A DNA stretch of 15,924 nt from contig MU646777.1 in the NCBI GenBank assembly GCA_026770585.1, positions 29,933-45,856 on the forward strand, read 5' to 3'. This DNA comes from Baffinella frigidus. Taxonomy: Eukaryota > Cryptophyceae > Cryptomonadales > Baffinellaceae. A program made the position numbers and the translations under genes. Each line of letters begins with the position of its first letter. Positions within the stretch are counted from its first letter, which is position 1. The notes beneath the pieces were generated by a model. The model was not told the DNA's origin. It searched no databases and saw nothing but the letters and a program-made list of their open reading frames with translations. Below, piece after piece: positions 1-6,883 of this stretch.

Positions 1-592
1 TAGGTTTTAAATGCTCCCAACATAGCCCAACGACACGCCCTTCCGTAGAAAGGACTGCAGAGAAAGCATTTTTGCTCTCGGATCGCGTTTCGCTCTCCAG
101 TGCAGAGGCTCGTGAAGAGGGGATACAGGGCGGCTCTGTTGGGATGTCCTTTAGGTCCTTCAGGTTTTAAATGCTCCCAATATATGCCAACGACACGCCC
201 TTCCGTAGAAAGGACTGCAGAGAAAGCATTTTTGCTTTCGGATTGCGTTTAGCTCTCCAGTGCAGAGGCTCGTGAAGAGGGGATACAGGGTGGTTCTCTT
301 GGGGTGCTTTGAGTTAGACCAAGAAGATACATTCTCGCCGCACACACCGAACCCAAGTCAGCCTTAATGAGGCTCATGGTATCCCATGATTGGTCCTTTA
401 GGTCCTTTAGGTTTTAAATGCTCCCAACATACGCCAACGACACGCCCTTCCGTGGAAAGGACTGCAGAGAAAGCATTGAGGTTCAAGAGCTTCTTCAATC
501 GTCCTTTAGGTCCTCTAGGTTTTAAATGCTCCCAACATATGCCAACGACACGCCCTTCCGTAGAAAGGACTGCAAAGAAAGCATTTTTGCTG
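1..592. repeat. Four-copy direct repeat, core about 75 bp
   Basis: A core beginning aggttttaaatgctccc and ending gactgcagagaaagcattt recurs at about 1-76, 161-236, 411-478 and 519-592. Copies 1 and 2 share a longer unit of 160 bp, including ctccagtgcagaggctcgtg. Copies 3 and 4 are spaced about 110 bp. On the minus strand the core reads LSTEGRVVG(I/V)CWEHLKPK followed by GPKGP, preceded by a tctctgcag acceptor-like string. On the plus strand it is also open, so the coding strand, if any, is unclear. A diverged fifth copy lies near 1631-1740. Confidence 0.9.
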
Positions 593-906
593 TGGAAATG
601 TAAAACGAGCAACTTTACAAAGGAAACAAGGAAATGGTGCTTCAACTTTCAGGGTGGAAATCAACTTTCAGGGTGGCCTATAATACTTTTTAAAACGGGC
701 CCGAAAAATTGCCTCTTGTTCGCCGGATCATTTACACGTTCGTGGTCCGCCCCCATCCACCTTGGTGGTCCTTCCCCGGACCTTGAACGTTGCAGATGCG
801 AGACTGTTTGACGTCTTCGGATCTCTGGGGAGAGGGAACGGAAGACGCGTTGTTCGGTGGGTCAGGCACCCCTGGTTGTGGGTCAGACAATCCTGGATCC
901 CAGGCT
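593..906. other. No gene seen; short duplicated 16-mer
   Basis: Non-repetitive sequence with no convincing coding signal. The only structure noticed is tcaactttcagggtgg occurring twice, at about 642-657 and 661-676. An open frame runs through part of this stretch but has no recognisable domain. Confidence 0.5.
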
Positions 907-910
907 AGTC

Positions 911-945
911 AGGGAGGGAGGGAGGGAGAGAGAGAGAGAGAAGGG
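911..945. repeat. GGGA/GA simple repeat
   Basis: Purine-only tract of four GGGA-type units followed by a GA run. It is a microsatellite, and it makes the nearby frames look artificially rich in Arg, Glu and Gly. Confidence 0.9.
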
Positions 946-1006
946 GGCAGAGGCAGCAGGCAGCAGTGAGGGCGGGGAGGCACGTCCAGGGAGCGAGCGA
1001 GACACC

Positions 1007-1157
1007 ATCCACCAGGACTCCGAAGTGGACTTGCCGAGTTCATTTCCAGAGCTCGAATTGTACCAGGGAGTTGAGATGACAGGAAGCTTCTCCATATGTA
1101 CATACACACCGATTTTGGAAACGAACTGCGCAAGTCCACTTCAGAGTCCTGGTGGAT
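1007..1157. mobile_element. Foldback (MITE-like) element with about 41-bp arms
   Basis: The left end atccaccaggactccgaag is matched by the reverse complement of the right end (1118-1157), continuing through gtggacttg and gttcatttcc with a few mismatches. The central loop is about 70 bp. No coding sequence is present. This is the size and architecture of a non-autonomous inverted-repeat element. No clear target-site duplication was resolved. Confidence 0.85.
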
Positions 1158-1174
1158 CTTAGACCTGGGCGCCT

Positions 1175-1630
1175 CTCTTCCCGACTTCACTCATGCCACA
1201 CTCAGACATTCCTGAATGTCTTCGTGTGGGGCCGACTCGGCCTGGTATCGCTTTCCCCAGCGCCACATCACTCTCTCCCTTGACCCAGCCGTTCGCAGCG
1301 ATGCCGCTCCTCCCCTTCATCTCCACCTCTTCGCGTGCCTTGCTCCCCCCCCTCCCCCTTGCTCCCCACCCCTCCATCTCGTGGGGGGGGATACAGCCAC
1401 CAGCCCTGAAAGAAGGACCAGATCGTAAACCGATCGGGTTTGCCTCCTGTCTCCCCGACTTCACTCATGCAAGACGTTCCTTTCCCCACTGTCTCCGGTG
1501 ACCCTGCCGTCCACAGCGATCCCACTCCTTCCTCCCATCTCCACCCCCACCGCGGTTCCGCCTCTCTGCGTTCCTTGCCCCCCCGCCCCCCCCTCCTGTG
1601 GGATGGAATCCCAAGCCCCTCCGATCCCTT
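1175..1630. repeat. Diverged direct duplication of a C-rich segment
   Basis: Two units, about 1175-1440 and 1445-1625, share the order cccgacttcactcatgc, then gtccacagcgat/gttcgcagcgat, then catctccacc, then a C-rich run. The first unit carries an extra hairpin (ccacactcagacattc paired with gaatgtcttcgtgtgg, 1197-1230). Long open frames on both strands here arise from pyrimidine bias and show no domain. Confidence 0.75.
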
Positions 1631-1740
1631 TTTAGGTCCGTTAGGTTCTTCGAGCTCCCAACATAGGCGGACACCGGAACTGGTTCTGCAGAAAAGCCTT
1701 GCTTCCTTTCGGATCGCATGAAGCCCCCCGGTGCAGAGGA
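1631..1740. repeat. Diverged fifth copy of the 75-bp core repeat
   Basis: Matches the 1-592 family in order: ttaggtccgttaggtt, cgagctcccaacat, ctgcagaaaagcc, cggatcgc, ggtgcagaggatcg. On the minus strand it keeps the peptide LCWELEEPNGPKK, aligning with ICWEHLKPKGPKG of the intact copies despite many base changes. Confidence 0.7.
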
Positions 1741-1760
1741 TCGCCGATCTCCATCTCAGG

Positions 1761-2090
1761 GGGGGCATGGCGGCCGTGTTGGTACTCACAACCGCCTCGC
1801 GCTCTGCAGGGGGAGAGGTGGGACTGGGTATGCACTCACAGCGGTCTCTCCCTCAGGAATCAGCATGCCGAAAAGTTGTAGACCAAACGCTGCCTTTCAA
1901 AGCCAAATTCGGGTTTGAAACAAATACGGGGTGGAGATTTTCAGTTGTACGGGGTGTTGGTACTCACAACGTCCTCTCCCTCAGCAGGGACCAGCATGCC
2001 GAAGATCACGCGGGGGGGGATGCACCACGTCCGTGTTTCGAGTGTTGCTATTCATCAACGTCTCTCCCTCGGCAGGGACCTAGCGGCCAT
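1761..2090 (+). repeat. Four copies of an intron-end/exon-start repeat
   Basis: Units at about 1761-1812, 1825-1876, 1948-2012 and 2017-2085 share a G-run, then (g)tgttggtactcacaac, then tctctccctcag (acceptor-like). Two continue into an exon-like start, (g)accagcatgccgaag. The exon start encodes ISMPKS and TSMPKI, matching TRMPKI at 2432. A fifth, incomplete unit lies at 8110-8165. Confidence 0.75.
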
Positions 2091-2108
2091 ACGTCTGCGC
2101 CATTTTAA

Positions 2109-2292
2109 TTAGAAAAGGCCCCAGTTTCTGGCCCCTTGATTAAATCCAAAAGTCAATTCCTGGTACAAATTTTAAAATTCCAGATTTTTAAAACTCGTTT
2201 GACGAACTTTGACCCATCAAGTTGATGTTCAAAGTGCACTTTGGCCATCAATGATGGTCAATCAAGGGGTCCAAAACTGCCCCCTTTTCTAA
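2109..2292. mobile_element. Foldback element with 33-bp terminal repeats
   Basis: The left end ttagaaaaggccccagtt pairs with the reverse complement of the right end, ttagaaaagggggcagtt, and both continue to ccccttgatt. The interior holds the perfect 14-bp palindrome caaagtgcactttg. The length of 184 bp and lack of coding capacity fit a MITE. Confidence 0.9.
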
Positions 2293-2318
2293 CGAATTTG
2301 ATCAGGCCTCAATTTGGC

Positions 2319-2410
2319 GTGAATTCACGGATTTACAGTGAATCCACGGATTTTACAGTGGATTCACGGATTTTACAGTGAATTCACGGACTTGACAGTG
2401 AAGTCACTGA
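2319..2410 (+). repeat. Tandem repeat of about 20 bp
   Basis: Four to five units of the form gtgaattcacggattttaca. Each unit contains a short internal palindrome (gaattc or variants). Divergence is one to three bases per unit. Confidence 0.92.
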
Positions 2411-2431
2411 CCCAAGACGTGTGGGCACTAG

Positions 2432-2526
2432 GAACCAGGATGCCGAAGATTGCGGCGTCACCTGCCAAGGGCGAAGACTTCTCTCTCCGTATTTACGATA
2501 ACCCCGATGTACTCCCCCCTCCATCG
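2432..2526 (+). CDS. Exon-like module 'GEDFSLR', copy 1
   Basis: An acceptor-like cactag precedes GAACCAGGATG. The frame reads TRMPKIAASPAK and then GEDFSLRIYDNPDVLPP. It is cut off by the inverted-repeat element starting at 2527, inside which the frame stops. The module is present again at 3030-3262 with the same frame, and its start also appears at about 1856 and 1990. I do not recognise the family. Recurrence at protein level and the AG boundary argue for an exon or exon relic. No donor site was identified because the element occupies that position. Confidence 0.4.
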
Positions 2527-2690
2527 TGCAAAAAGCTTACGTTAACGGAGTAGTAACTTTGGTACACAATTTATAATGAAAAACATTCTTGGGCTTTAAA
2601 AGTCCTGAAATCGCTTTTACAATCGTTTTAGAGCTGGCAAGCCCACGTTAACCGACCCCTTAAGGGGTCCGTTAACGTAAGCTTTTCGCA
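2527..2690 (+). mobile_element. MITE family B, copy 1
   Basis: 164 bp with 22-bp terminal inverted repeats (tgcaaaaagcttacgttaac at the left, its complement with one change at the right). An inverted copy of the same 164-bp length lies at 4854-5017 and matches along the whole length, including ttcttgggctttaaaagtcc. There is no coding sequence. It interrupts sequence just after the GEDFSLR module. Confidence 0.95.
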
Positions 2691-2740
2691 TTATCCATCA
2701 ACGTGACCCGCAAGACGTGAGGGACGCGGGGAGCCCTAGC

Positions 2741-2765
2741 TCAGGCTCAGGCTCAGTCTCAGGCT
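2741..2765 (+). repeat. CTCAGG hexamer repeat
   Basis: Four imperfect units of tcaggc/tcagtc directly left of the foldback at 2770. Confidence 0.8.
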
Positions 2766-2769
2766 ATTT

Positions 2770-2928
2770 CACTCGGAGCCAGAACATTTCGCCTGAGTCA
2801 ACTCCCCCTGAAAACCAGCGCCGTAAGTCAAATGCCTGCCGTGGTGGCAGGGTCCATCTAAACGAAATCAGGGGAAAGTTAACTTAGGTGAGCTGGTTGA
2901 CTTAGCTGAAATCGTGTGGCTCGGAGTG
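2770..2928. mobile_element. Foldback element with about 33-bp diverged arms
   Basis: The left arm cactcggagccagaacattt continues gcctgagtcaac. The reverse complement of the right arm reads cactccgagccacacgattt and then agctaagtcaac. Inside is a small hairpin (gcctgccgtggtggcagg, about 2831-2848). The arms are more diverged than in neighbouring elements, suggesting an older insertion. Confidence 0.75.
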
Positions 2929-2933
2929 TATTT

Positions 2934-3026
2934 GGGCTCACCAATTCGGTGAGCCTGGGCTCGTTTCCGCTCCAAAGTTGACGGATGTGTACCGCGAACC
3001 CCGTATGTCAACTTGAGAATAGTCGG
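2934..3026 (+). repeat. Dispersed repeat R, copy 1
   Basis: Contains the hairpin ggctcaccaattcggtgagcc, then cgctccaaagttgacggatg, then gtcaacttgagaatagtc. It recurs directly at 3650-3745, inverted at about 3375-3450, and partially at 3549-3600. Its right end runs into the second GEDFSLR exon copy. Confidence 0.85.
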
Positions 3027-3029
3027 GAC

Positions 3030-3262
3030 ATCGAGGCGTCGCCGGCCACCACCAACCCTCCCGGTTGGACCAAATCATCGATTTAGACTTGAGATTTGCC
3101 CTTGCTGAGACCCCAGATCCGGGATCCCTGCAAGGGTAAATCAAGGGGAAATCTAGAATCTAAAATCGACGATTTGGTCCAATCGTGAGGGCTGGTGGCA
3201 ACGGCGAAGACTTCTCTCTCCGTACTTACGACAACCCCGATGTACTCCCCCCACACACACCA
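3030..3262 (+). pseudogene. Exon-like module 'GEDFSLR', copy 2, split by a foldback
   Basis: The left part (3030-3048) reads ATC GAG GCG TCG CCG GCC. The right part (from 3199) resumes with GGC GAA GAC TTC TCT. Removing 3049-3198 together with one copy of the flanking CA gives IEASPAN joined to GEDFSLRTYDNPDVLPP in a single frame, parallel to IAASPAK+GEDFSLR of copy 1. Downstream the frame stays open to about 3500 without a recognised domain. Confidence 0.55.
3049..3198. mobile_element. Foldback element inserted in the exon-like module
   Basis: 150 bp. The left arm ccaccaaccctcccggttgg is matched by ccaccagccctcacgattgg from the right arm, continuing accaaatc(a/g)tcgattt. The core is short (about 3105-3135). 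Flanking CA on both sides could be a 2-bp target duplication. Joining the flanks restores the reading frame of the surrounding module. Confidence 0.85.
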
Positions 3263-3374
3263 GTGCCGCGAGGACAGTGTCCACTACCGCCCATCAAGTT
3301 CTCGAGGGGTTGGTTCAGGAGACATGAATGGCTCCAACGGCGCCACCTCCTAGCGCTGCCTCACTCGGGTTCAC

Positions 3375-3450
3375 CGACTATTCTCAAGTTGACATGCTGG
3401 GTGTGCGTTACAAACCCGTCAACTTTGAGGCGGAAGACAGCCCGGGTTCC
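3375..3450 (-). repeat. Dispersed repeat R, inverted copy
   Basis: Reads gactattctcaagttgaca, then acaaacccgtcaactttgag, then gcggaa. This is the reverse complement order of copy 1 at 2934-3026. Confidence 0.75.
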
Positions 3451-3515
3451 GAGTTTGAGGCTCGAATGGCGTCACCCCGTGTCACCCTCCGTAAACCCTA
3501 GCTGAGTTTCCTCTT

Positions 3516-3542
3516 AATCCTATTAATATATTCTTTTCTCAG
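3516..3542 (+). other. Candidate 3' splice acceptor
   Basis: The string tattaatatattcttttctc ends in AG at 3541-3542, with a TTAAT branch-like element before a T-rich tract. It is the most canonical T-rich acceptor in the window, whereas most others are C-rich. No exon could be assigned after it. Confidence 0.35.
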
Positions 3543-3649
3543 ATACCACGAATCCAGGGTGTCAACTTGAGGATAGTCCGGCAACCCGCCTGAGGCAGGT
3601 CCCTTCATGATCGTGGGAGGCAAGGTCTACCTCTCTCTCAGTCGATTTT

Positions 3650-3745
3650 GGTCTCACCAATGTGGTGAGCTCGGGCTGTTTCCCGCTCCAAAGTTGACGG
3701 ATGTGTACCGCGGAGCCAGAACGTCTACTTGAGAATAGTCTGTCA
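3650..3745 (+). repeat. Dispersed repeat R, copy 2
   Basis: Carries ctcaccaatgtggtgag, then cgctccaaagttgacggatg, then tgtaccgcgg and acttgagaatagtc, in the same order as copy 1. The following bases (tcaacgcgattcaggcag) also match the sequence after the partial copy at 3549-3600. Confidence 0.85.
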
Positions 3746-3802
3746 ACGCGATTCAGGCAGAGCTGGAAATCTCGCTCCCCCCTCCACAGATGGTGAGGGG
3801 GT

Positions 3803-3939
3803 CCACGCCAGATTGCTCGAGGGGGTTCGGCTCTTTCCGAGCGCACTTTTGGCGCCGAACTATCCCATAAGTAAACAATTCCCCCTTATTCTTTCCGGGG
3901 AATCGACTTTTGGCGACCCCTTCCAAGAATCTGGCGTGG
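3803..3939. mobile_element. Weak inverted-repeat element
   Basis: The left end ccacgccagattgctcgag and the right end, read in reverse complement, cacgccagattcttggaag, form a terminal repeat of roughly 22 bp followed by ggggt. The interior shows no strong pairing. It could be a decayed foldback. Confidence 0.5.
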
Positions 3940-3979
3940 GTAGGACCCCGAGGGGCGGGTAGTTCTAGCTCTGTCCCAC

Positions 3980-4070
3980 TTAAATTTGGGCTCCCCAAAA
4001 ATTTGCACACCCCGAAATTTCACAGGTAAAATTTGAACCCCCCCCGTGAAATTCACCAGTGAAATTTCCG
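3980..4070 (+). repeat. Cluster of AAATTT motifs
   Basis: AAATTT or a one-base variant recurs about every 15-20 bases (ttaaatttggg, aaaatttgc, gaaatttcac, aaaatttgaac, gaaattcacc, gaaatttcc). It may be a diverged short tandem repeat. No function is inferred. Confidence 0.5.
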
Positions 4071-4077
4071 GCTGCAA

Positions 4078-4300
4078 TGGCAGGGGAGCGGGCTGTGGGT
4101 GGTGACCGACCTCCCAAAGGGGACCAAGAGCTGAAACTGACCACGCAGGCGAGCTCTCCTCATCAACGTTGACCATGAATGGTTCCAATGCCAGGCTTTG
4201 ACCATGAACGGCTCCGATGACAGCCGTTGACCATGAATGGCTCTGATGGCAGGGGAGCGGGCTGTGGGTGGTGATCGACCTCGCAAAAGGGGTCAAGAGC
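4078..4300 (+). repeat. Direct repeat pair flanking a three-fold 28-bp repeat
   Basis: The segment ggcaggggagcgggctgtgg followed by gtggtgaccgacctc occurs at 4078-4131 and 4248-4299. Between them ttgaccatgaatggctc occurs three times with small changes (about 4168, 4197 and 4227). A relative of the short unit (gacatgaatggctccaacgg) also occurs near 3321. Confidence 0.85.
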
Positions 4301-4480
4301 GTTACCGCCCGCGCGGTCGCCAAAAGCGTGGTACGCTCTATTCCTGAACCCTGATGTGTACCGTTGGTCGCTGGTACGCTCCTTCCAACCTCCCGCCGAC
4401 CCCCGATTTGTACCTGCGGTCGCCGGAAATCGGGCGATTCCTGGTACAAGTCTGCCAATCGAAAAGGGCGTTGAGTGGTG

Positions 4481-4649
4481 GTGATCTCATCCGGAGGAGT
4501 ATTCATAATGAATACGATTTCGGGGATCTCCGATCTGGTTCCGGTGTATCTTAAGGCTCTAAATGAAGTCTAGATAGACGACTGTCTTATTTCTACCCTC
4601 AAGATACTCCAAAATCGTATTCATTATGAATACTCGGCGGGATTAGATC
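4481..4649. mobile_element. MITE family A, copy 1, with subterminal palindromes
   Basis: The arms of about 40 bp read gatctcatccggaggagtat from the left and gatctaatcccgccgagtat from the right. Each arm contains a 17-bp near-palindrome (4499-4515 GTATTCATAATGAATAC, and its complement at 4617-4633) followed inward by gattt. The element at 11363-11617 has the same arm layout but a different 17-bp palindrome. No coding sequence. Confidence 0.88.
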
Positions 4650-4853
4650 GACGTGGTCAAAGGGACCAAGAGCGTGACCGCCCGACGTAGCCAAACGCCT
4701 GGTTCGCTCTCTCAAATTTAGTCAACCTACCTATTAGTCAACCCACCTGGGGGAAACTTTACTCAACTCCGACCGTTGGTCGCCAAAAATCGGGCATCTC
4801 TGGTACAAAACTACCAGGCGTAAATGAAACGAAAAGTCTTTGAGTGGTGTTAA

Positions 4854-5017
4854 TGCGAAAAGCTTACGTTAACGGACCCCTTAAGTCCCTCGTTAACGTA
4901 GGCTTGCCAGCTCTGAAACGATTTTAAAAGCGATTTCAGGACTTTTAAAGCCCAAGAATGTTTTCCATTATAAATTTTGTACCAAAGTTACTACTCCGTT
5001 AACGTAAGCTTTTTGCA
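4854..5017 (-). mobile_element. MITE family B, copy 2 (inverted)
   Basis: Reverse-complement copy of 2527-2690, with the same 164-bp length and the same tgcaaaaagcttacgttaac terminus. The main differences lie in the last 25 bases before one terminal repeat. Opposite orientation means the intervening 2.2 kb is bounded by a perfect pairing partner. Confidence 0.95.
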
Positions 5018-5128
5018 TGAATGTTGACGCCCGGGCCGTCTCCAAACGCTCTTTCCATTCTCCCGCCGACCCCCCCACACAGCGGGCTACGAAGGGGGGA
5101 AATCGTCAAAATCAAGGCTTTTCCGGTT

Positions 5129-5180
5129 TCCTTGTCCGTAGGAACCCCCCCTATGTCCCTACGGATTGCCTACCGTAGGG
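5129..5180 (+). repeat. CTACGG-rich segment, inverted copy at 6545-6600
   Basis: Reads gtccgtaggaacccccccta, then tgtccctacgg, then ttgcctaccgtaggg. The reverse complement of 6545-6600 reads atccgtaggaacccccctat, then gcccctacggtgttgcctac. The core CCGTAGG/CCTACGG is the same hexamer family seen in the foldbacks at 6323 and 14658 and in the 7436 array. Confidence 0.7.
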
Positions 5181-5290
5181 TCGCAGGTGTTATCGCTTAA
5201 GGGTTTTTCGAAATCCCTTCGAAGTCCGCTGGGTGGGATGTGTACTTGTTGTTGCTGGAAGTTGGGCGATTCCTGGTACACATCTGCCAG

Positions 5291-5444
5291 GCAGATCTCA
5301 TATCGAAACACTTAAAATTTATAAACTGTGTTCAATGACATTTACTACACAGAACGATCTTTATTAGTGATATTACAGCAAATGTGTAGTAATTTTGATG
5401 GAAACCAAGTTTATAAATTATAAGTGTTTCCATATGAGATCTGC
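5291..5444 (-). mobile_element. MITE family C, copy 1
   Basis: 154 bp. The terminal repeats begin gcagatctcatat and continue gaaacactta(t/a)aattt. An inner inverted pair, tttactacac...gtgtagtaatttt, is present. The body matches 5546-5693 in reverse complement. AT-rich, with no coding sequence. Confidence 0.95.
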
Positions 5445-5545
5445 ATTCTCATGTTCGCATGACCAAATCTGACAGGCCGATTTTGCACGAACCGAAAAGG
5501 GCTGTGGGAGGCTCTTAGACTGTTGGATCACGCCTGGAGATGTCT

Positions 5546-5693
5546 GATCTCATATGGAAACACTTATAATTTATAAACTGGATTTCAATCAAAATTACTA
5601 CACGTTTGCTTTAATATTACTATTAAAGATCGTTTTGTGTAGTAAATTTCATTGAATCCAGTTTATAAATTAGAAGTGTTTCCACATGAGATC
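5546..5693 (+). mobile_element. MITE family C, copy 2 (opposite orientation)
   Basis: 148 bp. The left end is gatctcatatggaaacac and the right end its near-perfect complement. The inner pair is attactacacg...tgtgtagtaaa. Only about 100 bp separates it from copy 1, so the two form an inverted pair able to fold on each other as well as on themselves. Confidence 0.95.
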
Positions 5694-5816
5694 CTCTCAC
5701 ATCATTCTGCTTCTTGAGAGTAATAACGAAGAGCAATCCTCCAACCCCCCGTACACCCTGACCCCACACTCTGACCCCACACCCTGACCCAACAAGAAGC
5801 AGAATGATGTGAGAGG
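5694..5816. mobile_element. Inverted-repeat element abutting MITE C
   Basis: The left arm cctctcacatcattctgctt continues ctt. The right arm is its exact complement (aagaagcagaatgatgtgag continuing agg), giving 23 bp of perfect pairing. The loop holds three CCCTGACCCCACACT-type units. It starts at the very base where MITE C copy 2 ends. Confidence 0.88.
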
Positions 5817-5908
5817 GGTTGGATCTCGCTGTCTACTTACAAACAGACAGGGGTGTTTCCGCGTGAGGCAAGAGGGAACATTTCGCTCCCTCTCATTCTC
5901 TCGCAGCC

Positions 5909-6050
5909 CTAAACCATAAACCATAAACCCTTAACCATAAACCATAAACCATAAACCATAAACCATAAACCATAAACCATAAACCACACACCACAAACCA
6001 CACACCATAAACCATAAACCACAAACCATAAACCATAAAACCCTAAGCCA
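5909..6050 (+). repeat. CCATAAA heptamer array
   Basis: About twenty heptamer units of accataa with occasional cacacacc variants. The period of seven matches the telomere-type CCCTAAA repeat, with the middle bases changed and homogenised within this block. Confidence 0.93.
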
Positions 6051-6065
6051 TAAGCACTATTCCAG

Positions 6066-6139
6066 GGCGTGCCGCCGAGTGTGCTGATCAAGCTCAACGC
6101 CGAGTACCACGGGGGCATCACCGAGGTTTCCAAGTTCCG
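6066..6139 (+). CDS. Exon-like module 'GITEVSKFR', copy 1
   Basis: An acceptor-like actattccag precedes the exon and a good donor, TTCCG|GTGAGC, follows it. The 74-nt open segment encodes GVPPSVLIKLNAEYHG then GITEVSKFR and ends in phase 2. Related copies follow at 6272, 6618 and inside 6884-7076, always in the same orientation and with CCCTGAA filler between. I do not recognise the protein family. The conserved donor and recurrence make this one of the better exon candidates. Confidence 0.5.
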
Positions 6140-6271
6140 GTGAGCGCCCCTACCCCCTGAACCCTGAACCCTGAACCCTGAACCATCCAAGGGCCTCCAA
6201 GTTCCTGTGGCGAATTGCGCACCAGGTTTAGGGATCAGGGGTTGGCGTCTAACGGCCCAACTCCTGAATTT

Positions 6272-6488
6272 CTCAACGCCGGGTACCACGCGGGCATCAC
6301 AGAGATGTTCGAGTTAATGAGGTAACGGCCTGAAAACGGGGTAGTTAGGCCTACGGCGTTGCCTCGGACCTCCTACCGTAGGCCGAGACTTTTTGGTCCT
6401 AGGATCCCTCGGCCTACGGTAGGAGGTCCTAGGCAATGCCGTATGCCCAACTACCCCATTTTCAGGCCGTTAGCCTATGAAAGTTCCG
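6272..6488 (+). pseudogene. GITEVSKFR module, copy 2, split by a foldback
   Basis: The left part (6272 to about 6314) encodes LNAGYHAGITEMFE. The right part (6481-6488) is AAGTTCCG followed by GTGAGTGCCCC, matching the end of copy 1 and its intron start GTGAGCGCCCC. The foldback at 6323-6472 lies between. The element's own ends read GTAACGG at the left and CCGTTAG at the right, i.e. GT and AG, so it could be spliced, but the simple join gives a TGA soon after. Confidence 0.55.
6323..6472. mobile_element. Foldback family F, copy 1
   Basis: Almost the whole 150 bp is a palindrome: taacggcctgaaaacggggt at the left, the complement of taacggcctgaaaatggggt at the right, then long arms with cctacgg and acctcctaccgtaggccg. 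The loop is only about 20 bp. Copy 2, with the loop in the opposite sense, is at 14658-14806 and has almost the same length. Pairing may extend a few bases further out (about 6317-6478). Confidence 0.93.
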
Positions 6489-6544
6489 GTGAGTGCCCCT
6501 TAGTGGACTTCGAAGGAATTTTCAATAACCCGCCAGTGAATAGT

Positions 6545-6600
6545 CCCTAGGTCCTATGGTAGGCAACACCGTAGGGGCATAGGGGGGTTCCTACGGATAA
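6545..6600 (-). repeat. Inverted relative of the 5129-5180 segment
   Basis: In reverse complement it repeats the order gtaggaacccccc, cccctacgg, ttgcctacc of 5129-5180. It sits between exon module copies 2 and 3. Confidence 0.7.
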
Positions 6601-6617
6601 GGTAACGGAAAGTCGGG

Positions 6618-6660
6618 TTTAGAGGGCCACTGGGGCATCACTGAGATTTCCAAGTTCTGA
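6618..6660 (+). pseudogene. GITEVSKFR module, copy 3, donor lost
   Basis: Reads CAC TGG GGC ATC ACT GAG ATT TCC AAG TTC TGA, i.e. HWGITEISKF then stop. Where the other copies have CG|GTGAG there is TGACGATC, so the donor is destroyed and an in-frame stop takes its place. It is either a relic or a terminal exon. Confidence 0.5.
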
Positions 6661-6715
6661 CGATCACCCCCCCACACCTCTCCCTGCAAGTCGATCCCGG
6701 ATCAGCTAGCCAATC

Positions 6716-6865
6716 TTATCTCAGAAAAGGGATTTGTAAATTCGTTTTCTTAAGTCAACCCCCCTTCAAATTTGTCAACTTATGCGCAGAGAAAAGAATA
6801 AGTTGACGAATTTGTACAGGAATTGACTTAAGAAAACGAATCTAAAAATCCCTTTTCTGAGATAA
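6716..6865. mobile_element. Foldback element, near-complete palindrome
   Basis: The left arm ttatctcagaaaagggattt continues with attcgttttcttaagtcaa and aaatttgtcaacttat. The right arm is the complement of each in reverse order. Small bulges and a loop of about 15 bp sit at the centre. It lies directly upstream of the exon starting at 6884. Confidence 0.95.
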
Positions 6866-6883
6866 AATCTCAGTCCCGGTGAG

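Larger units (their letters stand above)
4303..5545 (+). repeat. Cassette repeated three to four times, each ending at a different MITE
   Basis: Cassettes at about 4290-4480, 4655-4853, 5021-5290 and a remnant at 5460-5545 share, in order: gaccgcccg...gtcgcc, aacgctct, cccgccgacccc, a hairpin with a tgtacc half and a ggtaca half around ggtcgccggaaatcgggcg, ctgccag, and gaaaagg...ttgagtggtg. Each is followed directly by an inverted-repeat element: family A at 4481, family B at 4854, family C at 5291 and again at 5546. A relative of the hairpin occurs at 9673-9713. Confidence 0.7.

Noticed and set aside
1268-1789. 173-residue minus-strand frame as a gene
   Set aside because: Covers a duplicated C-rich segment. 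Composition is Gly/Arg/Glu with no domain, and the two duplicated halves are in different frames.
3886-4506. 206-residue minus-strand frame, the longest in the window
   Set aside because: It crosses direct repeats and ends in a MITE arm. The repeated SWSTxxxxHGQ-like pieces come from the 28-bp repeat, and no domain or start context is seen.
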